DNA of 64,000 bases from Desulfobaculum bizertense DSM 18034 (GTDB taxonomy: Bacteria; Desulfobacterota; Desulfovibrionia; Desulfovibrionales; Desulfovibrionaceae), in NCBI RefSeq assembly GCF_900167065.1, contig NZ_FUYA01000005.1:62001-126000 (forward strand). Reading direction: 5' to 3'. How positions within the stretch are numbered: the first letter of the stretch is position 1; each line of letters opens with the position of its first letter. The position numbers and the translations under genes were made by a program. This document shows, piece by piece, positions 1 to 8,859 of this stretch. The notes beneath the pieces are model-generated. The model worked only from the letters and a program-made list of their open reading frames with translations. It was not told the DNA's origin and ran no database searches.

Positions 1-527
1 GTTGGTGTAGAAATAATAAGCCCATCAGCCCGGATTTCGCCTATGTTTTCCCCGTCCACACTCACATCAAGACGAATGAGACGGGCAAGGCAACCCCGGT
101 TGATGACGACGTCGTTAATGACAAGCCCTGAAGCCTCTACGCTGTCGTCACGCACAAGCTCATAGGCCAAGGTTAGAGTTTCGCGAACACGCATCCGATG
201 CGCCAGAAGCTTCTGCAAAAACGGTTTCCACACGTCGACAGACAGTTCGGCCAAAAAACCAACGTGTCCAAGATTCAGTCCCAGCATGGGGGAATTCCCC
301 TGCACTTCGCGGGCAACACTCAGCATGGTACCATCGCCACCAAGTACAAGAACAAGATCGCAGGCCTGAACCCCACAAGGAAATTCTCCCTTTCCCTGAT
401 GATGCTCAAGCACAGTGGCACGGATGCCCCTTTCTGCGAGCCAGCTGGAAATATCTTCCGCCAAGGTTGCTGCACGCTGGTCAGCAGCCTTTTTTATTAC
501 GTAAATATTTTTTATATCCTTGAGCAT
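1..527 (-). CDS. nadK: NAD kinase, 3' end cut off by the window edge
   Basis: ATP-dependent phosphorylation of NAD to NADP in the cytosol. Translating the minus strand from the ATG at 527 gives about 175 residues starting MLKDIKNIYVIKK. The family signature GGDGT is followed by MLSVAR, then the conserved LGHVGFLAEL segment, INDVVI, and finally RADGLIISTP just before the window ends. The C-terminal third lies outside. The start is supported by an AGGA element a few bases upstream. It is divergent from the flgM unit, sharing the 528-668 spacer. Confidence 0.93.
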   Translation of the reverse strand, partial: MLKDIKNIYVIKKAADQRAATLAEDISSWLAERGIRATVLEHHQGKGEFPCGVQACDLVLVLGGDGTMLSVAREVQGNSPMLGLNLGHVGFLAELSVDVWKPFLQKLLAHRMRVRETLTLAYELVRDDSVEASGLVINDVVINRGCLARLIRLDVSVDGENIGEIRADGLIISTP

Positions 528-618
528 AGGTTTCCTTTTTTAGACAAAAGCAGCCCAGGATTCAAGCCAATACACACAGAGTATATTCTCTTGGTGAGAA
601 AAAGTTAGCACCGGGGAC

Positions 619-646
619 TAAAGTTTTGCCAAAACAAGTCCGATAA
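619..646 (+). promoter_or_regulatory. Sigma-28 (FliA)-like promoter for the flgM unit
   Basis: TAAAGTTT at 619-626 and CCGATAA at 640-646 match the two flagellar sigma-28 boxes (TAAAGTTT, GCCGATAA). The spacer is one base longer than the enteric N11. The predicted transcript starts near 652 and leads into the GTG at 669. Seen in sequence; the sigma assignment is inferred. Confidence 0.65.
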
Positions 647-668
647 ACTGACAAAAGGATCCACCACA

Positions 669-1091
669 GTGTCGGCACACTTTCACGACAAAGATGTTGA
701 GCTTATGCTCCGTCATTATGGGCAACAGCTTTTGTACGCCCGGTTTATGGCCCGCTCTGCCCTTGCAGCGGGGGGCTATGACGTGAGCGAAGAGGAAGCC
801 GCACTGCGTGCCGAACGGCGGAAAGAACTGGTCGAACAGATTTCCGCAGAGATTGTTGAAAACCTTATACCTTCTGACAGTCAAAATCCCATTGTTCTCG
901 AAATTATGGAGGACCTTGAGCAAGAATTCAAAGAAAAGTTTGAACTTGTTTACCCGCCGGGCGAGGCAGGGATGCACGTCTACAAAGAGTCAGAAGTCGG
1001 CTTTGTTCCTGTACCTATACGCGACAGAAATCAAATTCTCCGCAGGCTTTGGGAAATCACGCAGGAAAAAGTCGATGCAACCATGTTTTGA
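669..1091 (+). CDS. Conserved hypothetical protein upstream of flgM
   Basis: A 140-residue soluble, mostly helical protein with no signal peptide or membrane segment. I do not recognise a named domain. It has a GTG start with AGGA nine bases upstream. The middle is rich in charged heptad-like helices (residues about 40-95), and a PVPIRDRNQILRRLWEITQEK segment closes the protein. It sits directly behind the sigma-28-like promoter and 24 bases before flgM, so it is probably co-transcribed with it. A flagellar-phase accessory role is inference from position only. Confidence 0.75.
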   Translation: MSAHFHDKDVELMLRHYGQQLLYARFMARSALAAGGYDVSEEEAALRAERRKELVEQISAEIVENLIPSDSQNPIVLEIMEDLEQEFKEKFELVYPPGEAGMHVYKESEVGFVPVPIRDRNQILRRLWEITQEKVDATMF

Positions 1092-1115
1092 TGAGATGAG
1101 TTGAGGAGAGAGGCC

Positions 1116-1412
1116 ATGAAAATATACACGCTCGTGGGCATGAGCGAAGCACAACAAGCTGCCGCACCGCGGCAAAAGCGTCTCCAGAACGAAGAGCGCG
1201 AGGCTCAATCTGCGCAAAGAGGAGATCAGGTGTCAGTTTCATCAGCAGGCAAGCTTTCTGCCATTGCAATGCGAAGCGCACTGGATGCGCCAGACGTACG
1301 GACAGCAAAAGTCCAGTCACTCCAGCACGACATTCAGGCAGGAACCTATCGTATCGACTCCGAGGAAATCGCACAGAAGCTTCTCGAAGCCGACCTTGAA
1401 CTGTATTCCTAA
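1116..1412 (+). CDS. flgM: Anti-sigma-28 factor FlgM
   Basis: FlgM binds and holds sigma-28 until the hook is finished, then is exported. The protein is 98 residues from the ATG at 1116, the usual size for the family. The C-terminal half shows the typical pattern: VSVSSAGKLSA, then RTAKVQSLQHDIQAGTYRIDSEEIAQKLLEADLEL, that is a helix, the KV..L...I..G.Y.ID..EIA..LL motif and an acidic end. GAGGAGAGAGG directly precedes the ATG, which argues against the TTG 15 bases further upstream. It is followed by a strong terminator. Confidence 0.92.
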   Translation: MKIYTLVGMSEAQQAAAPRQKRLQNEEREAQSAQRGDQVSVSSAGKLSAIAMRSALDAPDVRTAKVQSLQHDIQAGTYRIDSEEIAQKLLEADLELYS

Positions 1413-1460
1413 AAAAGCGTTCTGCGTGATCCTGAGGGGGAACCACGCACTGAATTTATG

Positions 1461-1486
1461 GGGACCACACTGCTGGTCCCTTTTTT
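1461..1486 (+). terminator. Rho-independent terminator of flgM
   Basis: GGGACCA (1461-1467) pairs with TGGTCCC (1474-1480) around a 6-nt loop, followed by six T. Confidence 0.93.
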
Positions 1487-1490
1487 ATGC

Positions 1491-1517
1491 AAAAAGACAG
1501 CCCCAGTCAGGTGTCTT
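1491..1517 (-). terminator. Possible weak terminator of the flg-csrA-fliW operon
   Basis: On the minus strand AAGACA (1517-1512) pairs with TGTCTT (1499-1494), and the T run continues to 1491. The stem is only six pairs with a 12-nt loop, so this is a weak call. It is the best candidate downstream of fliW. Confidence 0.35.
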
Positions 1518-1610
1518 GCTGCATTCGCTCTGAATGCGGGCACACATGCTTTCGCATGGCACACGCCAAGACCCCGCCGGGGCACACTTTACGCTATCAC
1601 AACGCGAAGC

Positions 1611-2060
1611 TTACGCGTCCTGATGAATATAAAACCGGCTTGGGAAGCCTGAGTCAACCTGCGGCACCTGCAATGCCTGCCGAGCCGCATAATTAATCAT
1701 AATAGGTCCCATAAGGTTCAGCGCGGTTTTCTCCGGATGACCTTGTGGGATACTGACAGACACGAGGACAGCGACCTCCTCGGCCTGCGCCACCCCAAGG
1801 ATTTTCTGCTCAGCGTTCCCAAGCTTCACCCGATACTCTTCCATAAACACGTATGGATCGGTCACCAAAAGGCCGAGTTCCGAATGCGTGACACTCTGGA
1901 GGAGCATAAACGGGGAATCCTCAGACAGCTGGACAAGACTAAAGTCCTTGCAGTCCTCAAAACCGATAAGTCCACGGGGGAAGTGAATCACCCGCTCCAT
2001 ATCGACTGTCAACTCGCCAAAACGCGTCTTCACTACTTTTTGTTCTTTTCCGTCTGCCAT
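1611..2060 (-). CDS. fliW: Flagellar assembly factor FliW
   Basis: FliW binds flagellin and also antagonises CsrA, linking flagellin level to CsrA activity in known systems. The 149 residues show the family layout: [25 protein letters not shown] near the N terminus, SPFMLLQSV, and [20 protein letters not shown] near the end. It starts inside the 3' end of csrA (28-base overlap), with no clear Shine-Dalgarno of its own, so translational coupling to csrA is likely. Confidence 0.93.
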   Translation of the reverse strand: MADGKEQKVVKTRFGELTVDMERVIHFPRGLIGFEDCKDFSLVQLSEDSPFMLLQSVTHSELGLLVTDPYVFMEEYRVKLGNAEQKILGVAQAEEVAVLVSVSIPQGHPEKTALNLMGPIMINYAARQALQVPQVDSGFPSRFYIHQDA

Positions 2061-2275
2061 AGCTGTGTTGCTGCCAAAAGATCCTGGTCGGACAGTTGGA
2101 GTGCAAGGCGGTTCTGCTCCTGCACCCGTAAATACACTTCCTCTCGGTACACGGGGAGATCCTCGGGCACTTCCAGCCCGAGCTTGATCTGCTTGCCCTG
2201 CACACCAAGGACTGTGATCTTAATGTCATCGCCGAGATAAATACTTTCTCCCGGGCGTCTGGTTAATATAAGCAT
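2033..2275 (-). CDS. csrA: Carbon storage regulator CsrA
   Basis: RNA-binding dimer that represses translation at GGA sites. The 80-residue protein begins [35 protein letters not shown], the classic CsrA core, with VPVYREEV-like sequence ([14 protein letters not shown]) for the RNA-contact region. It is a little longer than enteric CsrA (61) and resembles the FliW-regulated type with a C-terminal helix extension. The ribosome binding site itself contains GGATGG, and a hairpin with GGA in its loop lies 43-59 bases upstream, suggesting autoregulation. Confidence 0.95.
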   Translation of the reverse strand: MLILTRRPGESIYLGDDIKITVLGVQGKQIKLGLEVPEDLPVYREEVYLRVQEQNRLALQLSDQDLLAATQLWQTEKNKK

Positions 2276-2317
2276 GCCATCCAGAAGGCTGAAGGTTTTT
2301 TAGGGACCGCAGCCCTT

Positions 2318-2334
2318 CTTTCGTCCTGCGAAAG
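2318..2334 (-). promoter_or_regulatory. Hairpin with GGA loop in the csrA leader (CsrA-site-like)
   Basis: On the minus strand CTTTCG (2334-2329), loop CAGGA (2328-2324) and CGAAAG (2323-2318) form a perfect 6-bp stem exposing GGA, as in validated CsrA sites of other bacteria. It lies in the flgL-csrA spacer. Confidence 0.55.
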
Positions 2335-2353
2335 AGAGAACAACGGGATGGGG

Positions 2354-3916
2354 CTACATAAAGTCGGCCAGACTCAATTTCATAATCTGCGAGGAAGATG
2401 ACAGCACGGTTTTATAAATCGTCTGCTGCATCATGAGGTCACGCAGCAATTCTGAAAAATCAACGTCTTCGACAGCGGACAAGCGTTTTGTCTCATTGTC
2501 TTTCAGCGTTCCCAGAGTCTTTTCTGTCATCTGCACACGATTTTCGCGTGCACCAACTCGTGCGGCCTCATCAAGGACGTGGCTTGAAACATCTTTCAGA
2601 TCTTCGACAATCTGCTGACATCCCTGCTGATCGTTTGTTTCCAGATAGCCAACAAAACGACCAAGTACGTCAAAGAGATTCGACGAGGTCCCCATTGCAC
2701 CAGCAAGCTGAGCAGAGTTTCCGTCTGGGTCGCTATATACACCTCCGAACACGTCTTTGCCAACAGTATTTAGCTGAACAAACTCGTTATTCCCTATTTC
2801 GATTTCAATGCCAGCGGTACGCGGATGCACCAGAAGCTGTGAATCCTTGGGGAGTGTATCGCCCGGATTTGCAGAGACATCCACATGTCCACCGGGAACA
2901 AGAAGCTGCACTTCGCCATCCGTTGTCACAGAAGCAGTCTGTCCTGAGACCCAGCTTGCTCCGCCATCCAGCGAATACGAATATTTTACGGTCTCGCCAG
3001 CTGTCAGCGCAGTGTCTTCATCGTAGCGAACAGAAATATTTCCGGAAAAAACTCCGCTTGCACTCACCGTGCTTGCGGCGGGATGAGCACCCATTTTCTC
3101 GACCTTGACCCCATCAAGATCGTCACCAACATACTGGGCTGTCGGACGAACAGTGAGCCACGTGCCATTCGTCTTGGCCATAGAATCATCTGTTGCCGAT
3201 CCACCGTTAACGCTCATGCCATCCTTGAGCGTAATTGTTGCGCCCTGAATGACAATTTTCTGATCGCCAGAGCCATTGGTCAAAGTCCCGCTGGTAAATG
3301 TCTTTCCACCATCTGTTGAGTAACGGTAATCAATGGGACTTCCATCGCCAATCTTTCCTGAGGTGTTGAACTGAATCATTGCGGAATGTTCCAGATCACC
3401 AGTGATGCCAAACTGGGCCTCTCCACGAGCATTCAGGGTTGAGCCATCGTTATCAGAAAGCCACAGCGCACGTTTATAAGGAGACTGGTCAGTCTTGTGC
3501 CCAGCAAAAACATGCTCCCCTTCGTATTCGACATTGGCCTGTCCAATAAGCTGATCCATAAGCTGACGGACCTGAACGGCAATCTGCTCACGGTTCTGCG
3601 CAGTCAGTGTTCCTGTGGCAGATTCCTCAGAAAGCTGACGCAGCTGAGTCAGCGTTGTGCTCATGGCATTCAGAGTATTATCCGCCATGCCGAGCCAACC
3701 TGTTGCGGTCTTCACATTGACCATATGCTGCCCAATGCCATTCAGTGTGCTTCTGTGACCAAGGATGCGAACCATACCAGAAGGATCATCCGAGGGCTTG
3801 TTCACTCGCGACTGTGTGGAACCCTGATTGGCAAGGTCCACCAGCTTTGAGTAGGCATCGTTAATATTCTGATTAAACAGACTGTACTGATTGCGGTGTG
3901 ATACGCGAATAGACAT
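2354..3916 (-). CDS. flgL: Flagellar hook-associated protein 3, FlgL, with enlarged central region
   Basis: Hook-filament junction protein, exported by the flagellar type III system. The N terminus (MSIRVSHRNQYSLFNQNINDAYSKLVDLANQGSTQSRVNKPSDDPSG) and the C-terminal coiled region (residues about 430-520, ending LSSSSQIMKLSLADFM) are flagellin/FlgL-like. At 520 residues it is far longer than the roughly 300 of enteric FlgL. The extra central part holds two SxDGG-type boxes at residues 200-207 (STDGGKTF) and 315-322 (SLDGGASW). Its start lies 10 bases after the flgK stop. Confidence 0.93.
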   Translation of the reverse strand: MSIRVSHRNQYSLFNQNINDAYSKLVDLANQGSTQSRVNKPSDDPSGMVRILGHRSTLNGIGQHMVNVKTATGWLGMADNTLNAMSTTLTQLRQLSEESATGTLTAQNREQIAVQVRQLMDQLIGQANVEYEGEHVFAGHKTDQSPYKRALWLSDNDGSTLNARGEAQFGITGDLEHSAMIQFNTSGKIGDGSPIDYRYSTDGGKTFTSGTLTNGSGDQKIVIQGATITLKDGMSVNGGSATDDSMAKTNGTWLTVRPTAQYVGDDLDGVKVEKMGAHPAASTVSASGVFSGNISVRYDEDTALTAGETVKYSYSLDGGASWVSGQTASVTTDGEVQLLVPGGHVDVSANPGDTLPKDSQLLVHPRTAGIEIEIGNNEFVQLNTVGKDVFGGVYSDPDGNSAQLAGAMGTSSNLFDVLGRFVGYLETNDQQGCQQIVEDLKDVSSHVLDEAARVGARENRVQMTEKTLGTLKDNETKRLSAVEDVDFSELLRDLMMQQTIYKTVLSSSSQIMKLSLADFM

Positions 3917-3926
3917 AGTGCCCTCT

Positions 3927-6026
3927 CTAGTTCTTCAGGCCAATAATGGTCTGCATAAGCTCGTCTGCGGTTGTGATCAGCTTGGCTGCCGCAGTATATG
4001 AATGCTGGTACCGAATAAGGTTACTCAGCTCCTCATCAAGGTTAACGCCAGCAACTTCATCCTGCCTCGTTCCAAGCTCTGTGGCCAAGGTGTTGTGGAA
4101 TTCAAAGTTGTACTTGGCGCCAGCGGTATCAGAACCAACCCGGCCAACCAGATCGCCATAGAACTGGTTCAGTGTTTCCATGTGCCCGCCAAAGTCCACC
4201 TGCTTGATGCGCAGTCCCGCAATGTTCTTTGCAGTTGTGTTGTCACCAAGGTTGGCTTCGCCACCACCATTGATGTGTCCTGTGGCAATGAACCCTGTAT
4301 TGGCTGCGATGACAGAATTCATGGCAATGTCATTCGCGCTGGTTCCATCAAAAAACGTGTTTATGCCAAGCCCGGCCAAAAGGCCTGTGGTATCTGAGCC
4401 AAAGGCAATTTCTGAATCCGGGTCAGTTGAAGAAATCTGAAGCCGACCGTCTGTGATTTTGGCCTGCACCTTACCACCATAGCTTCGGTTTACCGCGTCC
4501 CGAACATCCTCAAGGGAATGCTTGCTTGGATCAAAGTTTTCCGTTGCGCCTGGGGTCGAGGAAAAATTCAGCGAGCCGCTTGTCGCAACCGAACCGTCGC
4601 TCTTGTTATAGACAAAAATTTGCAGGTTACCGGACTGGAGGCGCTTGCCAAAGTCCAGACCAGAGTCATCAGCAGAAAGCGGAACATCTGTATGTTCAGC
4701 AGCATAGGTGCCAGTCACACTCGCAAACTTTTCTGTTCCTGCGCCCTGTGAATGCTGACGGTTCACTTCCCAAATCAGCGTGTTGGCGAGAGTATCCAGA
4801 CGGTCCTGATAATCTCCAACGTATTCGTCACGGAAATTAAAATATCCTGCGAGACTTCCGCCCGTGAGCCGAGAGCTGTCGTCAATGCCGTTCTGCGTCA
4901 TCAGCGGCGTAATATTGACTTCCTTGGACGTTGTCTGGTGCCAGTACAGGCCATTCTTTGGGGTAATGGTAAAGGTATCCTTTGCGGCGAGGTTTCCACT
5001 CATGGTGGAACTGCCTTCGGAGGGACCAAACCAGATTTTCAAATCACCGACCTGCACCCGGCCGTCAGCGTCTGTCTGAGCGGCAAAATGCTTCTCATTT
5101 CCACCTTCGTCCGTCATCCACGTTCTGCCACCGTCCAGTGACACGCGAAATTCTGCACCAGCTCCAGGGGCACCACCCTTCACAACTTCAATGGTGTATT
5201 CTTCGTCGTCCAGCCCTTCAAAATAGATGTCGCCATCAAAGCTCGATGCAGAACTCAGGCTCTTCTCTGCCCGTGGCCCTTCAAAGCTCAGGCTGTAGAC
5301 CTCTCCACCATCAACAAGTGTCTGACCTGCTTTGGTAATCACGCTAAAGTCGCCGCTTCCGTTATCGATGTAGCTCACATCAATACGCTGAGAAACTTCA
5401 CGGACAAGCTGTGCACGCTGATCCAACAAAGCGTTGGCATTATTGCGGCCGGGATCGTGATGCATGGCAATCTGCTTGTTCAGGTCTGCGATCTGCTCCA
5501 AAAGCTGATTCACTTCCCCGACTTCCTGACCGATGAAGCCATTCATCTGCTGCTTCATCCGCTCAAGGTCTGCCTGCGTCGATTTAATTGAATTCAGAAG
5601 GCTCTGAGTATTCCCAATAAGCTGCTCACGCTTGGCGGAATCCGCGCCGGGAGAAGACAGGGTATCCCAGTCACTCCAGAACTGGTCCAGCGTGGTATTG
5701 ATGCCCCGGGTTTCACTCTCGTTAAACAGATTGTCCACAGAGCGCAGGTTCTGCCACAAGGCATCGTAGCGGTTGCGTTCTGCAACTTTCACTGTGTACT
5801 GGTGCTCAATGAAATCATCAAAATATCTGGCAACTTCCACAGAATCCACACCGGTACCAAGCTGGCCGGGACGAAAATCAAGTGAAAGGGATTCTTCAAG
5901 ATTCACCCGGCGTCGGCTATAGCCGGGAGTATTAACGTTGGAGATGTTGCTGCCGGTGACGTTGATTGCTGACTGAGACGCAAAAAGGCCCTTTCTGGCG
6001 ATGTCAAAAATGGTACCGATGGACAT
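3927..6026 (-). CDS. flgK: Flagellar hook-associated protein 1, FlgK
   Basis: First hook-filament junction protein. The N terminus SIGTIFDIARKGLFASQSAINVTGSNISNVNTPGYSRRRV is the canonical rod/hook-protein motif. The C terminus (NLDEELSNLIRYQHSYTAAAKLITTADELMQTIIGL) is the matching FlgK helix. The 699 residues exceed the roughly 550 of enteric FlgK. The variable middle includes SLDGGRTW (296-303), similar to boxes in FlgL. It overlaps nothing; flgN ends just upstream in the operon (2-base gap). Confidence 0.95.
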   Translation of the reverse strand: MSIGTIFDIARKGLFASQSAINVTGSNISNVNTPGYSRRRVNLEESLSLDFRPGQLGTGVDSVEVARYFDDFIEHQYTVKVAERNRYDALWQNLRSVDNLFNESETRGINTTLDQFWSDWDTLSSPGADSAKREQLIGNTQSLLNSIKSTQADLERMKQQMNGFIGQEVGEVNQLLEQIADLNKQIAMHHDPGRNNANALLDQRAQLVREVSQRIDVSYIDNGSGDFSVITKAGQTLVDGGEVYSLSFEGPRAEKSLSSASSFDGDIYFEGLDDEEYTIEVVKGGAPGAGAEFRVSLDGGRTWMTDEGGNEKHFAAQTDADGRVQVGDLKIWFGPSEGSSTMSGNLAAKDTFTITPKNGLYWHQTTSKEVNITPLMTQNGIDDSSRLTGGSLAGYFNFRDEYVGDYQDRLDTLANTLIWEVNRQHSQGAGTEKFASVTGTYAAEHTDVPLSADDSGLDFGKRLQSGNLQIFVYNKSDGSVATSGSLNFSSTPGATENFDPSKHSLEDVRDAVNRSYGGKVQAKITDGRLQISSTDPDSEIAFGSDTTGLLAGLGINTFFDGTSANDIAMNSVIAANTGFIATGHINGGGEANLGDNTTAKNIAGLRIKQVDFGGHMETLNQFYGDLVGRVGSDTAGAKYNFEFHNTLATELGTRQDEVAGVNLDEELSNLIRYQHSYTAAAKLITTADELMQTIIGLKN

Positions 6027-6028
6027 GG

Positions 6029-6508
6029 TTACAGTCTCCCCTGCAGGATGGCTGCCTGCGGATGGTGCGAAGCAAAACGGCCAGACCGGCCATACGTTTC
6101 GCGATCACGGGGCTGAACCTGCTTATGCATGAAATCCAGCATGTCCCGGCTCTGCTCTGCGAGGGCAAAAGCAAGCTGAGCATTTTTCTCAGCCTGAACA
6201 GCACAATGCTGTTCCTTCTGGTCTATCCGACGCAAAATCTGTTCAAATGCAGTCCGTGTCGCTGCGTCCTGAGCATCGGCAAATTCTGCCAGCCCACGGG
6301 CGCCAGGAATCACGGCCTGAACCAGTTTTTTCAAAGCAAGCCGCTCTTCGGCAATCTGCCGCAGCAACTCCTGAAGTGAAAGTTCAACACCCGTCACGGC
6401 CTGTGGGTCGCGACCGGTCAGGCAGGAGAATTCCTCTTCAAGCAGTTTTGCGAGGACGTCCAGCGCCCGTTCCTGACGGCGAATGTTATTGTGAATCTGG
6501 TTCAGCAT
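6029..6508 (-). CDS. flgN: FlgN-like chaperone for hook-associated proteins
   Basis: A 159-residue helical protein placed immediately before flgK, its expected client, together with flgL. Residues 1-140 are long amphipathic helices (LDVLAKLLEEEFSCLTGRD, LSLQELLRQIAEERLALKKLV). The tail turns basic and polar. FlgN family members have low identity, so the name rests on size, helical make-up and position between flgJ and flgK. Confidence 0.8.
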   Translation of the reverse strand: MLNQIHNNIRRQERALDVLAKLLEEEFSCLTGRDPQAVTGVELSLQELLRQIAEERLALKKLVQAVIPGARGLAEFADAQDAATRTAFEQILRRIDQKEQHCAVQAEKNAQLAFALAEQSRDMLDFMHKQVQPRDRETYGRSGRFASHHPQAAILQGRL

Positions 6509-6526
6509 ATCTCTGCTCCGTATTAC

Positions 6527-7675
6527 TTAGTAGTCTTCCAAGGCTCGAGAAGCCTGCATTGAACTGCGAAGAGTTTCTGGGTTCACAGCCTGCCCGCCGT
6601 GACGCACCTCAAAGTGGATATTTGTTCCGTCTTTGCCCGCAGTACTGCCCATCGTTGCAATTTTCTCGCCAGCCTTAACGGTTTGTCCTTCGCGGACTGA
6701 AATTTTTTCAGTATGTCCATACATACTGCGCCATCCGTCGGCATGTTCAATGACAACGGTCTGCCCATAGCGGCCGCGGTCTCCGGCAAAAACAACCTTG
6801 CCGTCCCAGCAGCTCGTCACTGAATCACCGGGCTGCCCGGCAATATCCACCCCAGAATGCATTTCCTGCGCTCCGGTCAGTGGATCTGTCCGCCAGCCAT
6901 AGCCTGTTGTGACCTCGCCCTGTGCTGGCCACACAAGCGTCCCAGGTGCGGGCGAATTCTCTGCCAGAAGCTTAGGAGCGGCAGGAGCGGATTCTGTGCG
7001 CATATGCTCGTATTCAATGCGCACAGCCAGCTCCATAGCCTTACTCATCAACTCTGGTGACGCCTCTACGCGAGACGCGGCCACAGGTCCCACTGTCGAC
7101 GGCATCGTCGCCTCCGGAGCTGTGGGCTGTGCAGGGGCCGCAACACGTCCCGGCCCATTGTCTGCTACGTTCACCCCACCCGTTCCTTCGATCTCAAGGT
7201 CACGGGCGGGCTTGTGCGGCAAAGAAAATGACGATGTTCGCTGAATCTCTGTATTCACCTCTTTCTGAGGACCACGCAGCGGGTTCAATTCTTCTGCTGG
7301 AATATGCGCCACCCGGGTTGACGCGCTCTTGTGAACAAGCTGCTCCCGGAGCTGCTCAAAAAGCATGTCTCCAAGACCCATTCCACCAGCAGCAGCCATT
7401 TTCTCCGAAAGCTTCTGGTCAAACATTCCCACATAGAACTTTTCTTCCTTGCTATGAAGGTAGCCGTCCTGCGGAACATTCTGCCTCATCTGCTTCCACA
7501 GCTTGTTCATGAATACGGCCTCGAAGCCTTCGCAGGCTTCACGCAGCTTCTTTTCCTCGGCTTTTCCCGAGCTTAAATTTCTGCGAAGCTGATCAAGACC
7601 AAGCTTGTGTTTCAGTTCCTCGCTCTGCGCGGCGTTCATTGCCGCAGCACCTGCATCCAGCTTCGGGCCTATCAT
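6527..7675 (-). CDS. flgJ: Rod-assembly protein FlgJ fused to an M23 (LytM-type) peptidase domain
   Basis: Residues about 40-110 (EKKLREACEGFEAVFMNKLWKQMR ... FYVGMFDQKLSEKMA ... MGLGDMLFEQL) are the FlgJ rod-binding domain. After a long Ala/Pro linker, residues about 250-370 form an M23 domain: H273xxxD277, YGH (H321), then NIHFEV with H354. Enteric FlgJ carries a GH73 glucosaminidase instead. The first His of the usual HxH is Asn here (N352). The start at 7675 is chosen because GGAGG lies nine bases upstream, formed by the last codons of flgI; the ORF could extend to 7699. Confidence 0.9.
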   Translation of the reverse strand: MIGPKLDAGAAAMNAAQSEELKHKLGLDQLRRNLSSGKAEEKKLREACEGFEAVFMNKLWKQMRQNVPQDGYLHSKEEKFYVGMFDQKLSEKMAAAGGMGLGDMLFEQLREQLVHKSASTRVAHIPAEELNPLRGPQKEVNTEIQRTSSFSLPHKPARDLEIEGTGGVNVADNGPGRVAAPAQPTAPEATMPSTVGPVAASRVEASPELMSKAMELAVRIEYEHMRTESAPAAPKLLAENSPAPGTLVWPAQGEVTTGYGWRTDPLTGAQEMHSGVDIAGQPGDSVTSCWDGKVVFAGDRGRYGQTVVIEHADGWRSMYGHTEKISVREGQTVKAGEKIATMGSTAGKDGTNIHFEVRHGGQAVNPETLRSSMQASRALEDY

Positions 7676-7676
7676 T

Positions 7677-8831
7677 TTATATGACCTCCAGATCAGCATG
7701 GAGAGCGCCAGCTGACTTCAGATTCCGCAGGATGGAAATCAGATCGCGAGGCGTTGCGCCCATTGCGTTCAGTCCATCCACCAGTTCCTGAAGGGTTGCG
7801 CCTTCCATAAGCATGAGTCTGCGATTCTCTTCATTCACCCCAATGTCGGTTGTTGGGGTCGCCACAGTCTGCCCACCACCAAACGGTGTGGTCGGCTGCG
7901 ACACGTCCTGTCCTTCCTGCACAACAATCTGAAGATTGCCATGAGCAACAGCCACCTTGGAGAGGCGAACATTACGACCAAGCACAACCGTGCCCGTCTT
8001 TTCGTCCACCACCACTTTGGCCTTGCCCTCAGGACTGACATCCAGATTTTCCAGTGATGCCATCAGCGGAACAATATTCCCGCGAAATTCACGAGGAATT
8101 TTGAGTTTGATCGTTGCGGCATTTTCAGCACGGGCAAAACGGTTGCCCATTGTGGCGTTAATCTTCTTCACCACGTTCATGGTGGTGGAAAAATCCGGGT
8201 TGTTCATGTGCAGGGTCATGACGTCCTGACAATTGAACTTGAACGGCACACCGCGCTCAACTGTTGCACCATTGGGGATAGCCCCAACAGTCGTAATATT
8301 CTTTTGCGCACTCGCGGCTGCGCCCTGCACAGAAATACCGCCAATAACCAGCGGCCCCTGAGCAAGAGCGTAGACTTTTCCGTCAACGCCCTTCAAAGGC
8401 GTCATCAGAAGCACGCCACCCAGCAGGCTGGAGGCATCACCAATGGAAGAAACTGTGACGTCAAGCCGGGAACCCGGCACGGCGGAAACAGCCATTTTGG
8501 ATGTCACCATAACTGCGGCAACGTTCTTGGGCTGGAGCGTCGAAGGGTCAACAGCCACTCCCATTCGTTCCAGCATGTTGGCCATGGACTGGATGGTGAA
8601 CTTGGATTTCTTTTTGTCACCAGTGCCACTCAGACCAACAACGAGGCCATAGCCCACGAGTTCGTTGGTTCGCACCCCCGCAAAGCTCGCAATGTCCTTG
8701 ATGCGGGCAGCCTGAGCAGCCCGAGGCATCATGGTAAGCGCAAAAGCGACAAGGCAAAGCACGCTCAGGACCTGTGTCCAAGCCGGGGTCTGGAATCTGG
8801 GTGCTTTCAAAATTTTCGTTGTCTGATTCAT
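7677..8831 (-). CDS. flgI: Flagellar P-ring protein FlgI
   Basis: Periplasmic P ring of the basal body. A signal peptide (hydrophobic [15 protein letters not shown], cleavage after RAAQA) is followed by [31 protein letters not shown], the family hallmark. Later blocks [25 protein letters not shown] and the C-terminal [39 protein letters not shown] are also typical. About 384 residues. Two ATGs lie next to each other (8834 and 8831); GGAG is 7 nt before the one at 8831. Confidence 0.96.
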   Translation of the reverse strand: MNQTTKILKAPRFQTPAWTQVLSVLCLVAFALTMMPRAAQAARIKDIASFAGVRTNELVGYGLVVGLSGTGDKKKSKFTIQSMANMLERMGVAVDPSTLQPKNVAAVMVTSKMAVSAVPGSRLDVTVSSIGDASSLLGGVLLMTPLKGVDGKVYALAQGPLVIGGISVQGAAASAQKNITTVGAIPNGATVERGVPFKFNCQDVMTLHMNNPDFSTTMNVVKKINATMGNRFARAENAATIKLKIPREFRGNIVPLMASLENLDVSPEGKAKVVVDEKTGTVVLGRNVRLSKVAVAHGNLQIVVQEGQDVSQPTTPFGGGQTVATPTTDIGVNEENRRLMLMEGATLQELVDGLNAMGATPRDLISILRNLKSAGALHADLEVI

Positions 8832-8859
8832 CATTTCACTCCGCACACAACAGCTTGAG

